NCBI GenBank assembly: GCA_023052935.1
Contig: CM041293.1
Location: forward strand, 55,168,725 to 55,232,724
DNA from: Piezodorus guildinii
Lineage: Eukaryota > Arthropoda > Insecta > Hemiptera > Pentatomidae
DNA: 64,000 nt
Reading direction: 5' to 3'
Numbering within the stretch: position 1 is the first letter of the stretch; each line of letters starts with the position of its first letter. Under the pieces are notes generated by a model, which saw nothing but the letters and a program-made list of their open reading frames with translations, ran no database searches and was not told the origin of the DNA. This document shows, one piece after another, positions 51,221 through 61,560 of the stretch. Position numbers and translations under genes: made by a program.

Positions 51221-51233
51221 TTTTTTTTGTAGG

Positions 51234-51400
51234 GTTGAAAAAACTAAACGTATTATCTTATTATCCTTTATAAGGATCTGCTAAACGTCTAAGTTGAAAG
51301 AATTTGATAACAATTAAACAACAAAAAAGAACTAGATACTAACTAAGGGAGAATAGAATTAACGTATTTTTTTCCCTAACATAATAATAGTATTTATATA
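51234..51400 (-). repeat. Repeat G continuation after FB2
   Basis: TATCTTATTATCCTTTATAA and GAATTTGATAACAATTAAAC continue the antisense copy until the TA array. Confidence 0.55.
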
Positions 51401-51427
51401 TATTATGTATTATGTATATGTATATAT

Positions 51428-51461
<34 letters not shown>

Positions 51462-51466
51462 GTATA

Positions 51467-51520
<54 letters not shown>
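51401..51520. repeat. (TA)n microsatellite
   Basis: A long TA array with TATG and TATC interruptions. Confidence 0.95.
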
Positions 51521-51522
<2 letters not shown>

Positions 51523-51930
51523 CAAAATATACCGTAGGAAAGCTAAAGATTTTAGAAAAATTCATCTTAAATAAAATGTTCTGATTGAAATAGTCTGACT
51601 GAGCTTAAATGCCGATATTTTAAATTTTTTTCTTCTAAAGTACTTTTAATTTTGTAGATTCTGTAAAAATAACCATATCATCTTTTAGCATTATTAAAAA
51701 CGAATAAATATAAAAGCTGAACGAATTCGATATTCTGCAAAAGGAGAAAAGAGCAAATATGTTTTCTGCTGAACATAAAAACAGTTACAATGATGTATTG
51801 TATAATGGAAAGCTAAAGATTTAAGGAGAAATATTATCTTATACACAAAATTGTCAAAGTTAATGGAAAGTAGGGAAAAGCCGATAAAACTTACTGTTGG
51901 TTGTGGATGATAATTTAATTAATAGATTAT
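51521..51930 (-). repeat. Repeat G segment, antisense, partly duplicated
   Basis: GGAAAGCTAAAGATTTTAGA occurs at about 51536 and again, changed, near 51808, so two partial copies overlap. TGATTGAAATAGTCTGACTG and AAATGCCGATATTTTAAATT lie between. Confidence 0.65.
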
Positions 51931-51949
51931 ACCTTAACCATTTTTTATC

Positions 51950-53035
51950 TCTTACCGTATTCAAGAGTTTGGCACCCGGGATTACCTTACAAACTCCACA
52001 ATTTCCTCTCCCCTACATACTTCCTTATCATCCAGTCCTGCCTCACTGGCAGATCCTTCAAAGTAAATCATAATAATTCCTATTCATCCATTTTTAGTCA
52101 GTTTGCTGGTGTTCCTCAAGGCAGTATCCTAGGACCCATCCTTTACACAGTTTATACAGCTAATATCCCATCCCATCCTAACACTTTCCTTTCTACCTAT
52201 GCTGATGACACATGTATGTTATCAGTCAATGCTGATCCAACTAATGCCTCTCAAACTCTCTAATCCCACATCAGAGACCTTGAAGTATGGTGTCAGAACT
52301 CGAGAATTAAAATAAATGCAACAAATCCAATCAAATTACCTTTATCCCTCGTCGTAAACCAATGTCATTCTGCCCTAATGTCTCCTTCAATAATACTCCT
52401 CTTGTCCCGGTTGAACAGATCCGATATCTAGGACAACACCTTGACAAACGCCTTACTTGGAAACCTCATAGAAGACTGAAACGACAAGAAAGTGCACGAC
52501 GTTTTCGATTACTTCAACACTTACTAGACAAACGTTCTAATCTTCCACTTAACTACATAAGGCTCATCTCTACATGACTATCATACGGCCTATATGGAGT
52601 TACGGAGTAGAGCTTTGGGGCCCTACTAAACCATCAAATTCTTCCCGTATTCAATCCCTATAATGCAAAATCCTTCGTAAAATCCTCAATGCTCCTTATT
52701 TTGTAACTAATAAACTGATCCACAAAGACCTTAATATTCCGTATGTTGCTGATTTGAACCGATCTAGATACCATGCCTTTCATGACAAACTCCATTCCCA
52801 CCCTAATCCTCTAGTTTCAATCCTTTCTTCCTCTTCAATTCCCGAGATCCTCCGAGGCGTCTGAAAAGGAGATGGCCCCGAGACCTTCTAGTTAAGAATA
52901 GGTACAGGACGTCTACCATTGGGTAGTTCTTCTAAAAGACTTTTTCTTGTCATTTTTGTTATATCATACTTACTTGTATTTTTTTTTAGTACAGTTGTAA
53001 ATTTCAATAAATTATGTTTTAAAAATTAAAAAAAA
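51950..53035 (+). pseudogene. Jockey-like LINE, longest copy of its family here
   Basis: Motifs: HPGLPYKLHNF (about 51974-52005), FAGVPQGSILGPILYTVYTA (about 52100-52160), TYADDTCMLS with intact catalytic Asp pair (about 52195-52222), IRDLEVWCQNSRIKIN (about 52272-52318), then frameshifted QIRYLGQHLDKRLTWKPH and RLKRQESARRFRLLQHLLDK. KSFVKSSMLLIL-type frames give QSKILRKILNAPYFVTNKLI, and the 3' end holds TTTAGTACAGTTGTAAATTT, CAATAAATTATGTTTTAAAA and an A tract. Stops (for example 52261) and shifts disable it. It is truncated 5' of motif A. Confidence 0.85.
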
Positions 53036-54582
53036 AATACTGTATTAAAAAATTCTTGAATCGATTTTAGCAATAAATAAGTTTAAGTTGAGTGTTGCGC
53101 TTATCAAATGTTTTTCTTCTCTTGATATCTTGACTTAATTAGAGTTAGGTTTAACTAATTAATATTTTTACTAACACTGTTAGGGATGTAAATATTTTAA
53201 GTCTAAAAATCGAAATCTATCTTTATTGATAATTGTTTTGTTGTTGGTTTGTGATGTTCTAACATTGAAACTTATGTTTTAATGCAGAAGGACGTCGTAA
53301 CCACAAGTGGCAGCAGTCTTGTATGCATATATTTATAAAGACTTGTAGACGGGTGTTAACAAATATTTGAACTGTCACTTGATAAAATCTTAATTGTTTG
53401 CCGTGGAAGTAGTTTAATAGTCTAATTATTTTTAGAAATAATTAATTCAAATATGACTGTAAAGAAATTTTATGTAACACTAATGTGAGATGTATTTATT
53501 CCCACCTATTCTTTTTATAGTCAAGAGTCCTTGCTCTTTATTTTCTTATCATCGCACTATCTTAATTATTTTAAATAATTCATAATTGATTACCGAATTT
53601 TGGTATAAAAATATAAAGAGTATTCAATAGTAAAAATATATAATATTAAAAACGATAACTAAAATGCAAAGATAATTTAAGAAGACAAAAAATTAAAAAA
53701 GCCTAATCATTAACTTATAAACACTGTTATTAGTTTATGAATATTAACAAAATAATAATTATTAACATAACGAATCAATATTTAATTCAATATGCTGTTG
53801 CTTAATGTTAATGAAAAATCTTATTCCCTTTAATTATATCAAAAAGTTACTTTATTTAATTTACTGATATGTATGTTTTCCTAATACTTTTGATAATATA
53901 GAGGTTTTGCATTATTTCAGTTATTTAGCTTATTAATGTGTAATTTCAATTAATTAACAAATGTTTGTTTTATTTAAGGCTCTCAGGTTTCATTTCTTGT
54001 CAAGATATATATATATAAGCTTTTTTTTTTTTTTAAGTACGTTTCCTTCAACTAATTGATGAATTTTATGATACTATTAATCCAAGTAAAATTTTGATGT
54101 GGTGCTGGGTGCTTCCGCTCCTCTTGCCTGACATGTTTTTATTTTGTTTATTATTATTTCAGCCTATTATCTATTTTCGAAAATTGTGCTGACAGGTGCA
54201 AATGAAGTGGAAAATAAATACTCTTACTCTTATTCTTTTTGATTATTTAATGTTCAACAAAATAAAATTACATATAGTTTTTCGGCAATAAAATTCAGGG
54301 TAGCCGATAAATTCATCCATATAATTTATATTTCCATAATTCTAATCACTAATTTATTGAATCTTGGCTACTATGAAAATATGATAAACAATAATTGACT
54401 TTGAAGTATTCGTTACATGGCTTTGAATTCCTTCGCTCATGGAAATCTAATAAATGTTCCATTTATAATTAACTGGATGACTCAGACTCAGGTGGCTACC
54501 GAGTTTAAGCTTCTCTTCAATTTACAATAGAATAAGGTTATATAATTCTGTATTTAAGAAGAAAAAATAAACAACTAAAATT
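53036..54582. other. Long AT-rich stretch without genes
   Basis: A decayed repeat G terminus is visible at about 53068-53115 (GTTTAAGTTGAGTGTTGCGC). The remaining 1.4 kb shows no coding or repeat signature that I can support. Confidence 0.4.
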
Positions 54583-54856
54583 GGGTCACCTGTAGCATAG
54601 TGGCTAGCATAACTGCCTTCTATGCCCTAAGTCACGGGTTCACACCCACAGGTGGCCTTTGGGATTTTTTAATGGGAGCAAAAAATCCTTAGTTATGCTG
54701 ACCTTCGTAGGGAATGTACAAAGATGGTCCCGAGCCTGTGCGATGTCAGGTACTCGCTAAAGATCCCTGTCCTAATTAAACCTGGATAGTGAAAATTTAG
54801 AACTCCCATTGTAGCATCGTCCGATTAGCCACAGTTTCAAAAAGTTACTTTAAATA
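54583..54856 (+). mobile_element. tRNA-derived SINE
   Basis: The head GGGTCACCTGTAGCATAGTG and GCTAGCATAACTGCC has a Pol III A box (TAGCATAGTGG, 54592-54602), and GGGTTCACACCC (54636-54647) is the B box; the spacing fits a tRNA. The unrelated body (GGGATTTTTTAATGGGAGCA ... TTAAACCTGGATAGTG) matches the copy at 58238 in reverse, and the end is TAAATAAATAAAC. AATAAACAA-type flanks suggest an imperfect target duplication. Confidence 0.85.
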
Positions 54857-55499
54857 AATAAACAAAAACTAGAATGATAATGAGAGTTCTATCTACGCAT
54901 ATTGTCCTTACATTACAACGTATGTATTACATATGTAGTCAAGTAATTTGTTTTAAAAATTCACTAATGGTTAACAGGAATTATACTCTAGATATAAAAA
55001 CTTGTTCTATTGTGTGCTGTCGTTGCGGCATACGTTATTGTAGTGTGATTACCACAAAAATACAAGAAAAACTTTTTTTATAAATAAACAAACAAATCAT
55101 TTTCTCTGATACTTATGTAATGTTTTATAAGGACCTGAATTATATAAAATACTCATCATTCTAGTTTTTGTTTGGTTCTTAAATATGCAAAATTACCGGA
55201 GCTAATATTTTTAAAGAAAACGTTATTTTAACAGTTTAGGCATTTTATAACTCCGGAAGGGCCAGAGACCAAATTCATATCACTTTAACACATCGTATAG
55301 GCAAGTAATCTGTATTAGTTTCATAATTTCTTACTCAGTCCCTTTTGAAATATTTCTGTGTAAAACTGAATTTTGGCCATATTTGAAAATCCATATACAA
55401 AAAAGGACTATTTTTTCCAGATCGTAATTTTCACATCAAATAGGACTATGACTAAACAATAAAGGAAAAAATAATCAAAGGTGAGTCTATTTTCCTTTT
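54857..55499. other. Unassigned AT-rich region
   Basis: The 69-codon frame at 54874-55083 contains several Cys residues (IVCCRCGIRYC) but has no other family sign and no neighbours, so I leave it uncalled. Confidence 0.3.
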
Positions 55500-55992
55500 T
55501 ATAATTATATCTCGTTAATATAGGCAGGTAGATAGTCCTATATTCCATATTACCAAATTGTACCTAGTTTCCACTCGCCTACCAGACGGTACGTATCTCC
55601 ACTGTACTCCATTTTTTAATGTTTTTTATTTCATGTAATTTTTTTCTTATATATTTGTACATTATCTTAAGTCATTATCTGGTCTGTATAGCTCTCATTA
55701 GTATACCTTTATCATTGTAATTTAATTAATTGATTTCTTTACACATCTAGTTCCTTGTGTGTTATAATATTGACATTCTCTAGCGCAATAGTTATATTTT
55801 TTAAATAGTATTTTTAATCTTATTTTAAATGTATCCTTTTTGTATCTTTTTAGCCCTGATGATGACCCACAATGGGGGTCGAAACGTTGGCAAACAATAA
55901 AATAGTTGAAACTATTCAGTTGTTTCATTTAATGACCGCCACCAGGACTAATTCCTTCCAGTAATTCTCAACGGTCAACTAATTATATCCTC
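55500..55992 (+). mobile_element. Penelope-like terminal repeat with hammerhead
   Basis: TACCAAATTGTACCTAGTTT, the hammerhead (55851-55893), TAGTTGAAACTATTCAGTTG, ACCGCCACCAGGACTAATTC and ATTCTCAACGGTCAACTAAT form the same unit as 21060-21240, but longer at the 3' end. No polymerase is attached. The last part is the inverse of the termini at 1575 and 27903. Confidence 0.7.
55851..55893 (+). ncRNA. Hammerhead-ribozyme-like motif (copy H6)
   Basis: CTGATGA (55856-55862), T, GACCC (55864-55868) pairing GGGTC (55876-55880), GAAAC (55881-55885), GTT, and GGC (55889-55891) pairing GCC (55853-55855). This is the clearest copy, with a five-pair stem II. Confidence 0.75.
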
Positions 55993-56359
55993 AATGAATT
56001 AAAATGATTTTTCCATCACATGTTTTTGGCCACGTAGCTGACTTAAAACGGTTTCAATACTAAGAGTATTGGCCCGAAAAAAATCACGAAAATCAAAAAG
56101 GTCGAGCGGAAAGGTCTGGACGATATCGAATGGTAAAAAATTTTACATTCATTCTTTTATATTCATACTAAAATATATTCTGCTCTTTAGTTTTACTTCA
56201 AGTCGTCCTAATAATAGGAAAGGATTGAAGATTATGAACCATACAATGTGGTCTAATATTTAGAAACATCCTGCTATTAGGCAGCAAAAGGTAAGATCGT
56301 AGCAACAACTCATAATATAAAATATATATTATATATGATATAAAAGATCAAGATAAAGA

Positions 56360-56360
<1 letters not shown>
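55993..56360. other. Unassigned spacer
   Basis: No recognised feature. The frame at 56069-56263 is Lys/Arg-rich at the start and then random-looking. Confidence 0.3.

Positions 56361-56363
<3 letters not shown>

Positions 56364-56438
<75 letters not shown>
56364..56438. repeat. (AT)n microsatellite
   Basis: About 36 AT units. Confidence 0.95.
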
Positions 56439-56440
<2 letters not shown>

Positions 56441-57035
56441 TTTGTGTTGTTCTCAGGTTTCAGTCAATGAATAAACAATTTTATCTATGCGACGTTTCGA
56501 GAATTTATTGTTCTCATAATCATTTGGACAAAATAGTGTCTTAATTAGACATGTTTAGCCTACAAGCTTTGAAAGAAACTGATTATCAACATATACATGT
56601 ACACACACTTATCTCTGAGACTAAAACTGGTGGTCTACAATAGCATCTAACCCCCCTCACTAATGTACGGCGCGCCACTGTTCACTTAGCTTACTGGAGG
56701 TACAGGACACTTAACATTTCAGAAGGGCACGTTAAGGATAGTATGTCACCGTCGAAATCTCACTAAATCCGAACGCAATATTTAATGTTCTGACGGACGA
56801 TCTCTTATATTAGTCCAGAAAAGTCACTTTAATTTTTTGCGTTCACTTAAAGCTCTTTCTAATCCTGACTTCAATACCAGGCACGCACGCACTAGATGGA
56901 TCACTGACAAAACTGTTCACTAATACCTTCGTCTGTTAAATATTGTCTTTGAAATCAGTTAAGATGTAAGTTTGTTAGTTATAGGCGTAGTATTATTATG
57001 AAAACGCTGTAAATTAAAAGACATTATCTTTAAAT
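56439..57035 (-). mobile_element. Second Penelope-like end, antisense, with diverged hammerhead
   Basis: TGAATAAACAATTTTATCTA, GCGACGTTTCGAGAATTTAT and TTGTTCTCATAATCATTTGG contain, on the minus strand, the hammerhead-like core H7. The neighbouring 56600-56950 is GC-richer and may be part of the same element. No open polymerase frame is found. Confidence 0.5.
56488..56526 (-). ncRNA. Hammerhead-ribozyme-like motif (copy H7), decayed core
   Basis: On the minus strand GAGAA (56515-56511) pairs TTCTC (56503-56499), followed by GAAAC and GTC. The CTGATGA box reads ATGATTA, two changes from consensus, so cleavage is unlikely. Stem II is a fourth distinct sequence that still pairs fully. Confidence 0.5.
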
Positions 57036-57039
57036 AACT

Positions 57040-57890
57040 GTCAGGGTCCGGTATCTTGGCTTTTTACTAGACAAACGACTGACGTGGAACCCACATACAA
57101 GACTTTAAAGAAAAGAACTCAACCGCAGATTCGGCCAGTTATACAGACTACTAAATAGAAAATCTCATCTTACAGTTGACAACAAATTACTAATATACAA
57201 GACAGTACTGATATCTATATGGAACTACGGACTTGAACTGTGGGGTACAGCTAAACATTCTAACATCAAACGCATCCAATCCTTCCAATCCAAAGTCCTC
57301 CGAACAATAGTTACCAACTGTAACCTACACCACGACATTAAAATTCTATTTATTTTTGACCTGGTACCTTCAAAATTTTCCAAATTTCATCAGAACCTTA
57401 GCCATCATCCTAACCCTCTAGCACAATCCCTATCCAGCACCACACATCCCTACAATCCTCCTTGGAGATTGAAACGGCAGGGGTCGCGAGACGTATTGTA
57501 AACATTTAAATTGGAGTTCTGACACTGGTCAGATCCTCCACTCATGTGATGTATGTTTGTGGCTATTGCGCCCTAGCTCGGGCTCCTCTGGCTCACACCA
57601 AGTGCAGGAAAAGGCCCAGTCTGGGGTTCCTTTAGCAAATTGTTAATATTGTATAAAGTCATAATTGTTTGTATGATGTTAATGTATTCATTACTTCTTT
57701 ATTTTATTTATTTGTATTTATCTCAATTATAGGTAGTTGTTTTTTTGTATATATATTATATTTTATGTAATTTGACTTTATCATTGTATACTGTATGTAT
57801 TGTGTGAATGTGATCTCATACACTATTACTAATGTTCATTTAGAAACAAATTGTAATATATCTCAATAAATTAATTAAAAAAATACATAT
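57040..57890 (+). pseudogene. Jockey-like LINE (second family), 3' end
   Basis: VRYLGFLLDKRLTWNPHTRL (57049-57108), RRFGQLYRLLNRKSHLTVDN, KLLIYKTVLISIWNYGLELW, IKRIQSFQSKVLRTIV and NPPWRLKRQGSRDVL form the ORF2 end in one frame with one early stop (57109). The 3' untranslated part (GGAGTTCTGACACTGGTCAG to AAATTGTAATATATCTCAAT and A tail) is about 380 bp. 5'-truncated. Confidence 0.8.
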
Positions 57891-58224
57891 ATAGGGGCAT
57901 GACAGTTTATTTAGTTGTATACAGCCAATTAACTAATAAAGAGATGAATTAATCGATGGAAGATGGCCAGTCGCCACTGCTAGTTTCAAAACGCTGTATC
58001 CCAGCTATTTCGTCTAAACGCACCCAACATTTATAGCCAGTAGAATGGTTCTTCCTCATTCACTAAATGTAGAGGGCAAGAGCCAAGATTCTTCTAGTTA
58101 CATATAGTGAATTTTTATGTGTTATTCACCTAGAAGAAGGCAAAGAAGAAGATATCGTGTTTTATCTATGTACATGTTTTATTTTGTATGTTTTGTTTGA
58201 AAAAATAAATAATAATAATTAGGT
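57891..58224. other. Repeat N-related scrap and spacer
   Basis: CAAAACGCTGTATCCCAGCT at about 57987-58006 also occurs near 45096, changed. The rest is unassigned. Confidence 0.35.
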
Positions 58225-58237
58225 TATTTCTTAACAT

Positions 58238-58494
58238 TGTTTATTCGTTTAACGTATCTTTTCTGCTACTATGGCTAATCGGACGACGCTACCGTGGGAG
58301 TCCTAAATTTCGCCTATCCAGGTTTAATTAGGATAAGGATCTTTAACGAGTACCTGACATCGCACAGACATCGACAACGGCATAACTAAGGATTTTATAC
58401 TCCCATTAAAAAATCCTGGGGCCACCCGCAGGTTTGAACCCGCGACCTTTGTCATATAAGCTGTTATGCTCGCCACTACGCTATAGGTGACCCC
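58238..58494 (-). mobile_element. tRNA-derived SINE, antisense
   Basis: On the minus strand it begins GGGGTCACCTATAGCGTAGT (58494-58475), with the A box, and GGGTTCAAACCTG (58441-58429) is a good B box. The body matches 54583-54856. TTATTTCTTAACA at 58225-58237 and TTATTTCTTATCA at 58495-58507 are a 13-bp target duplication with one mismatch. Confidence 0.88.
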
Positions 58495-58507
58495 TTATTT
58501 CTTATCA

Positions 58508-58950
58508 CTTTTTCAATTTTGTACGTAATTCTCTATCGAACAGCACTAACCTGAAATGTATTGGTCTCGGAAAACATATCCTTTATTCTTAATCTTTAAT
58601 AATAACTGAGTTTGGGGGAAATTACGTGTGTTACAATTATTTACGCGACCATATAAATCAATATTCAATAATACAAATCAATAAAAATTTAGTTATCATA
58701 TATATGTGTGTGTGTTTTATCCTCAGTTGTTTTTGAAACAATATTAAAGTAATTTCTCAAGAAAATAACTTTTATCGATGTGGCTCTTTTATATTGATTT
58801 AGGTTAATGTAAATTTATTAACTGTAGAGTTAAAATGTTTCTATGCGAAACATGTTAATTTGGATTCATGGACAGTAACTTTAAAACCATGTATGTTACT
58901 ATATATTAACATTATAAATATAACTATATTTATTATTTTTCATAGGAAAA
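58508..58950. other. AT-rich spacer
   Basis: No recognised feature. Confidence 0.3.
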
Positions 58951-58951
58951 G

Positions 58952-59195
58952 TTTAGACCGGATGCGGTCAACAAAGACACTTTCTTAGGTAAAACCTTAT
59001 TTATTTGTGCTAACGTTTTGGCCTAAATTATATAATGGCCTTCTTCGGGGCCATACTTTCTATCTCCCTGAGGAAGCCCTCTAATATATGCCGAAACGTT
59101 GGCACAAATAAAGTAATTTTTTTTTTTTTGTATCCATCTAGAATTAACTTCTCCCTTACACCTACATACACACACATTCAACCATTCTCAATGCT
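58952..59195. mobile_element. Foldback element FB1, copy d, with hammerhead-like motifs
   Basis: CCGGATGCGGTCAACAAAGA opens a left arm with TTTGTGCTAACGTTTTGGCC. The right arm has GCCGAAACGTTGGCACAAAT, and the tail ACACACACATTCAACCATTC follows. The hammerhead-like segment is in both arms (minus 59010-59050, with CCGAAGA, and plus 59065-59104). I found no clear target duplication, so the borders are approximate. Confidence 0.65.
59065..59104 (+). ncRNA. Hammerhead-ribozyme-like motif (copy H8)
   Basis: CTGAGGA (59068-59074) and GAAAC (59093-59097), GTT, GGC (59101-59103) are all present. Stem II is weak (AGCCC / TGCC), and stem I is only a couple of pairs. Probably inactive. Confidence 0.4.
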
Positions 59196-59211
59196 TTTTT
59201 GCGTGTTTAAG

Positions 59212-59212
<1 letters not shown>

Positions 59213-59251
<39 letters not shown>
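59213..59251. repeat. (TA)n microsatellite
   Basis: About 18 TA units, at the 5' truncation point of the next LINE. Confidence 0.9.
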
Positions 59252-59255
<4 letters not shown>

Positions 59256-60060
59256 CTCCTTCCCACCTTCCGACCTATTACTAGCTACAAAAAAATTACA
59301 AGAGGACATAAATCAAATAAGCCACTGGGCTGAAGTGAATAAGTTAAAATTAAATGTTGAAAAAACAAAAGCAATTGTAATAGGATCCCCTCACCTTCTG
59401 AAAACCGTTCCTCAATAGTAATCCTATAAAGTTCCACCCGACTGTCCGAAATTTGGGAGTAACCTTCGATCAAAGTCTATCCTTCAAAAATCATATTTCA
59501 GAAATCTCTCGACGTATCCTTTCAACCTTAAAGCGACTGTATTCCCTCCGTCACCTATTTCCGCTTGAAACCCGAATACTCCTCGTTACCTCCCTAATAT
59601 TCCCCCACTTCGACTATTGCTGTACGGTATATGGTGGTGTGTCTGGGGATCTCGAGGTAAAAATAAAACGCTTAATCAATTCCTTTGTTCGCTTCATCTT
59701 CGGGGTCCCTAGATACACCTCTGTATCCCAACTTTATGGAGAGTTGAAGTGGCTTAACCCTTCCAATCGTCGCAAGTATTTCCTTGCGTCATTCCTTTAC
59801 CAAATTATCAAATCCCGCCGTCCATCATATATTTTTGACCTCCTACAGTTCAAATCCTCTGTCCATTCCCGTTCTACACGCTCCAGGCCTTCGGATTTAT
59901 ACAGTACGGCCCACAGAACTGCACATTTCGACAGATCCTTTCTCATTCGATCCTCCATCCTATGGAATTCTATCCCTTCCTCCATCCGTCACTCCAATTC
60001 TCTTTCTACCTTCAAATCCCGCACATTTGATCACTTATTGCACATCCAGGCTCAATAGAA
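59252..60060 (+). pseudogene. CR1-like non-LTR retrotransposon, 3' end, one frameshift
   Basis: The first frame reads LQEDINQISHWAEVNKLKLN-VEKTKAIVIGS, the segment after the YADD box. After a frameshift near 59395-59405 a 200-codon frame (59453-60058) reads LGVTFDQSLSFKNHISEIS, LVTSLIFPHFDYC, IKRLINSFVRFIFGVPR, LKWLNPSNRRKYFLASFLYQ, STRSRPSDLYSTAHRTAHFD and SSILWNSIPSSIRHSNSLST. This series is typical of the CR1 superfamily C-terminus (Daphne, Crack and relatives). It ends just after FDHLLHIQAQ. Few lesions suggest a young copy. Confidence 0.85.
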
Positions 60061-60252
60061 TTCTAAATAAGCTTTTTATTTATTTTTTTTTTTTTATATA
60101 TTTTTTTTTATCTCATTTAAATATGTATATTTTATACCATTAATTATTAACTTGTTTATATTTAATTAATTTACTCTAAGACTCTAAAGCCTTTTTTTTT
60201 GTACATTTTGTATATTTGTTCTAAAGGGACATGTCCCAGAATAATAAAGAAC

Positions 60253-60264
<12 letters not shown>
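60061..60264 (+). mobile_element. CR1-like 3' untranslated region and ATT tail
   Basis: T-rich sequence leads to GGGACATGTCCCAGAATAAT, then AAAGAACTTATTATTATTAT. GGGACATGTCCC is a perfect 12-bp palindrome just before the tail. Confidence 0.6.
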
Positions 60265-60292
<28 letters not shown>

Positions 60293-60298
60293 TATATT

Positions 60299-60348
<50 letters not shown>

Positions 60349-60378
60349 TATTATATATATATATATATATATATCTCA
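60265..60378. repeat. (ATT)n/(AT)n compound microsatellite
   Basis: Alternating ATT and AT blocks produced by expansion of the LINE tail. The Ile- and Tyr-rich open frames here are artefacts. Confidence 0.95.
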
Positions 60379-60580
60379 ATTTATACTTACGAATTTATCT
60401 TATCTATTTAACGCTTTTCGAGATTTTTACTGTATGGTTTTTCCAAGTTTTGAGGCTTTTTACTGTGCGAAGATCCGGTCTCTAGTTATAAGGTTCTACG
60501 TATTATCAAATGCATTACCCTTCACACCTTTGTACATACGATAGCATTTTTTCTCACGTTTTGGGCTTTCAAACGTTATA
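60379..60580. other. Unassigned spacer
   Basis: No recognised feature. Confidence 0.3.
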
Positions 60581-61290
60581 TTATATATTTATCATATTTC
60601 ACTATTTTTATGTTCATAAGAAAAAATATTTTAAATCTTTTTCTTTAGTTGGTTATCAAATCAAGTCGTTTCTTATAAATGCTATTAAGATGATATGGTT
60701 AACTATTTAATTATATGTGCTTAAGGAAAATAATAAAATTCGGTATTTAACCCATTTAAGACTATAAACCTTATTGTTTCTTTACTGATTCCATGAGCTA
60801 ACTAATTTCTCAACTGAAAAATGACTCCGCTGCTTAGACGATTAGCAAAAATTGCAGTGAATCGGCATTTAAGCCGTGTAAGTTTATTTCAATCAGAATG
60901 AAACTTACATAACGTTGAAGCCTGTTAAATTTTACATCGATATAGCAAGTTTAATCAAAATCTTTAGAGCCGTTTTTGAGAAAATCGTGTGCAAAGGCTT
61001 TGCATGGTATAAAGTGGCTCTTCTGGTTAACTAATTTTGATGAAAAAGTTTCTGTAACATCTCGGGGGTATAGTTGTCTTAAATATGAAATTTTAGTTCC
61101 GTAGGACTTTTAGTTTTTACCACACACACAGACCCCTCTTGCGGGATTTGGTCTTTTGGACTCAGGTTTATAGTTTATACTCAAATAAAACGTGTATTTC
61201 CGCTGAAAACTGGAATTAAAAAAAAATGCTCACTATCGCAATACTTTCCCTTACTATATATTTCATATATATGGTAAGGGAAAGTACAAC
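60581..61290 (+). repeat. Repeat G, right two thirds
   Basis: TTTCTTTAGTTGGTTATCAA, GCATTTAAGCCGTGTAAGTT, ATCTTTAGAGCCGTTTTTGA, GTCTTAAATATGAAATTTTA and TTTCATATATATGGTAAGGG give the full order up to the right end near 61280, where the usual GTAAGTGAAAG reads GTAAGGGAAAG. Confidence 0.75.
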
Positions 61291-61319
61291 AGTATATCGA
61301 TATAAGCTCTCTCTCTTTA

Positions 61320-61459
61320 TATTTATATATATATATATAGTCGTAGGGAATGATGACCCTACACTAAAAATTTCATCGTGAAACGTGAGTGTAATCTCGC
61401 AGGAGAGTACACCACCTGGCCCAGGGCCTACACGGCCTGTTGCGCCACTGAAAGAAGAA

Positions 61460-61553
<94 letters not shown>

Positions 61554-61560
61554 GGAATGA
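61320..61560. repeat. (TA)n and (GA)n microsatellites with short spacer
   Basis: A TA run at about 61322-61340, another at 61462-61514 and a GA run at about 61515-61550. The intervening 61341-61460 is GC-richer and unassigned. Confidence 0.9.

Noticed and set aside
54583..54660. Possible functional tRNA gene
   Set aside because: A and B boxes are good, but the acceptor arm does not pair well, and the head continues into a SINE body found again at 58238.
54874..55083. 69-codon frame with several cysteines
   Set aside because: No domain pattern, no neighbours and no repeat of the frame elsewhere; chance is more likely.
56069..56263. 64-codon frame beginning with a basic segment
   Set aside because: The basic start is followed by random-looking hydrophobic sequence, and no conserved neighbours support it.
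60199..60485. Ile/Leu/Tyr-rich open frames
   Set aside because: They are translations of ATT and AT microsatellites.
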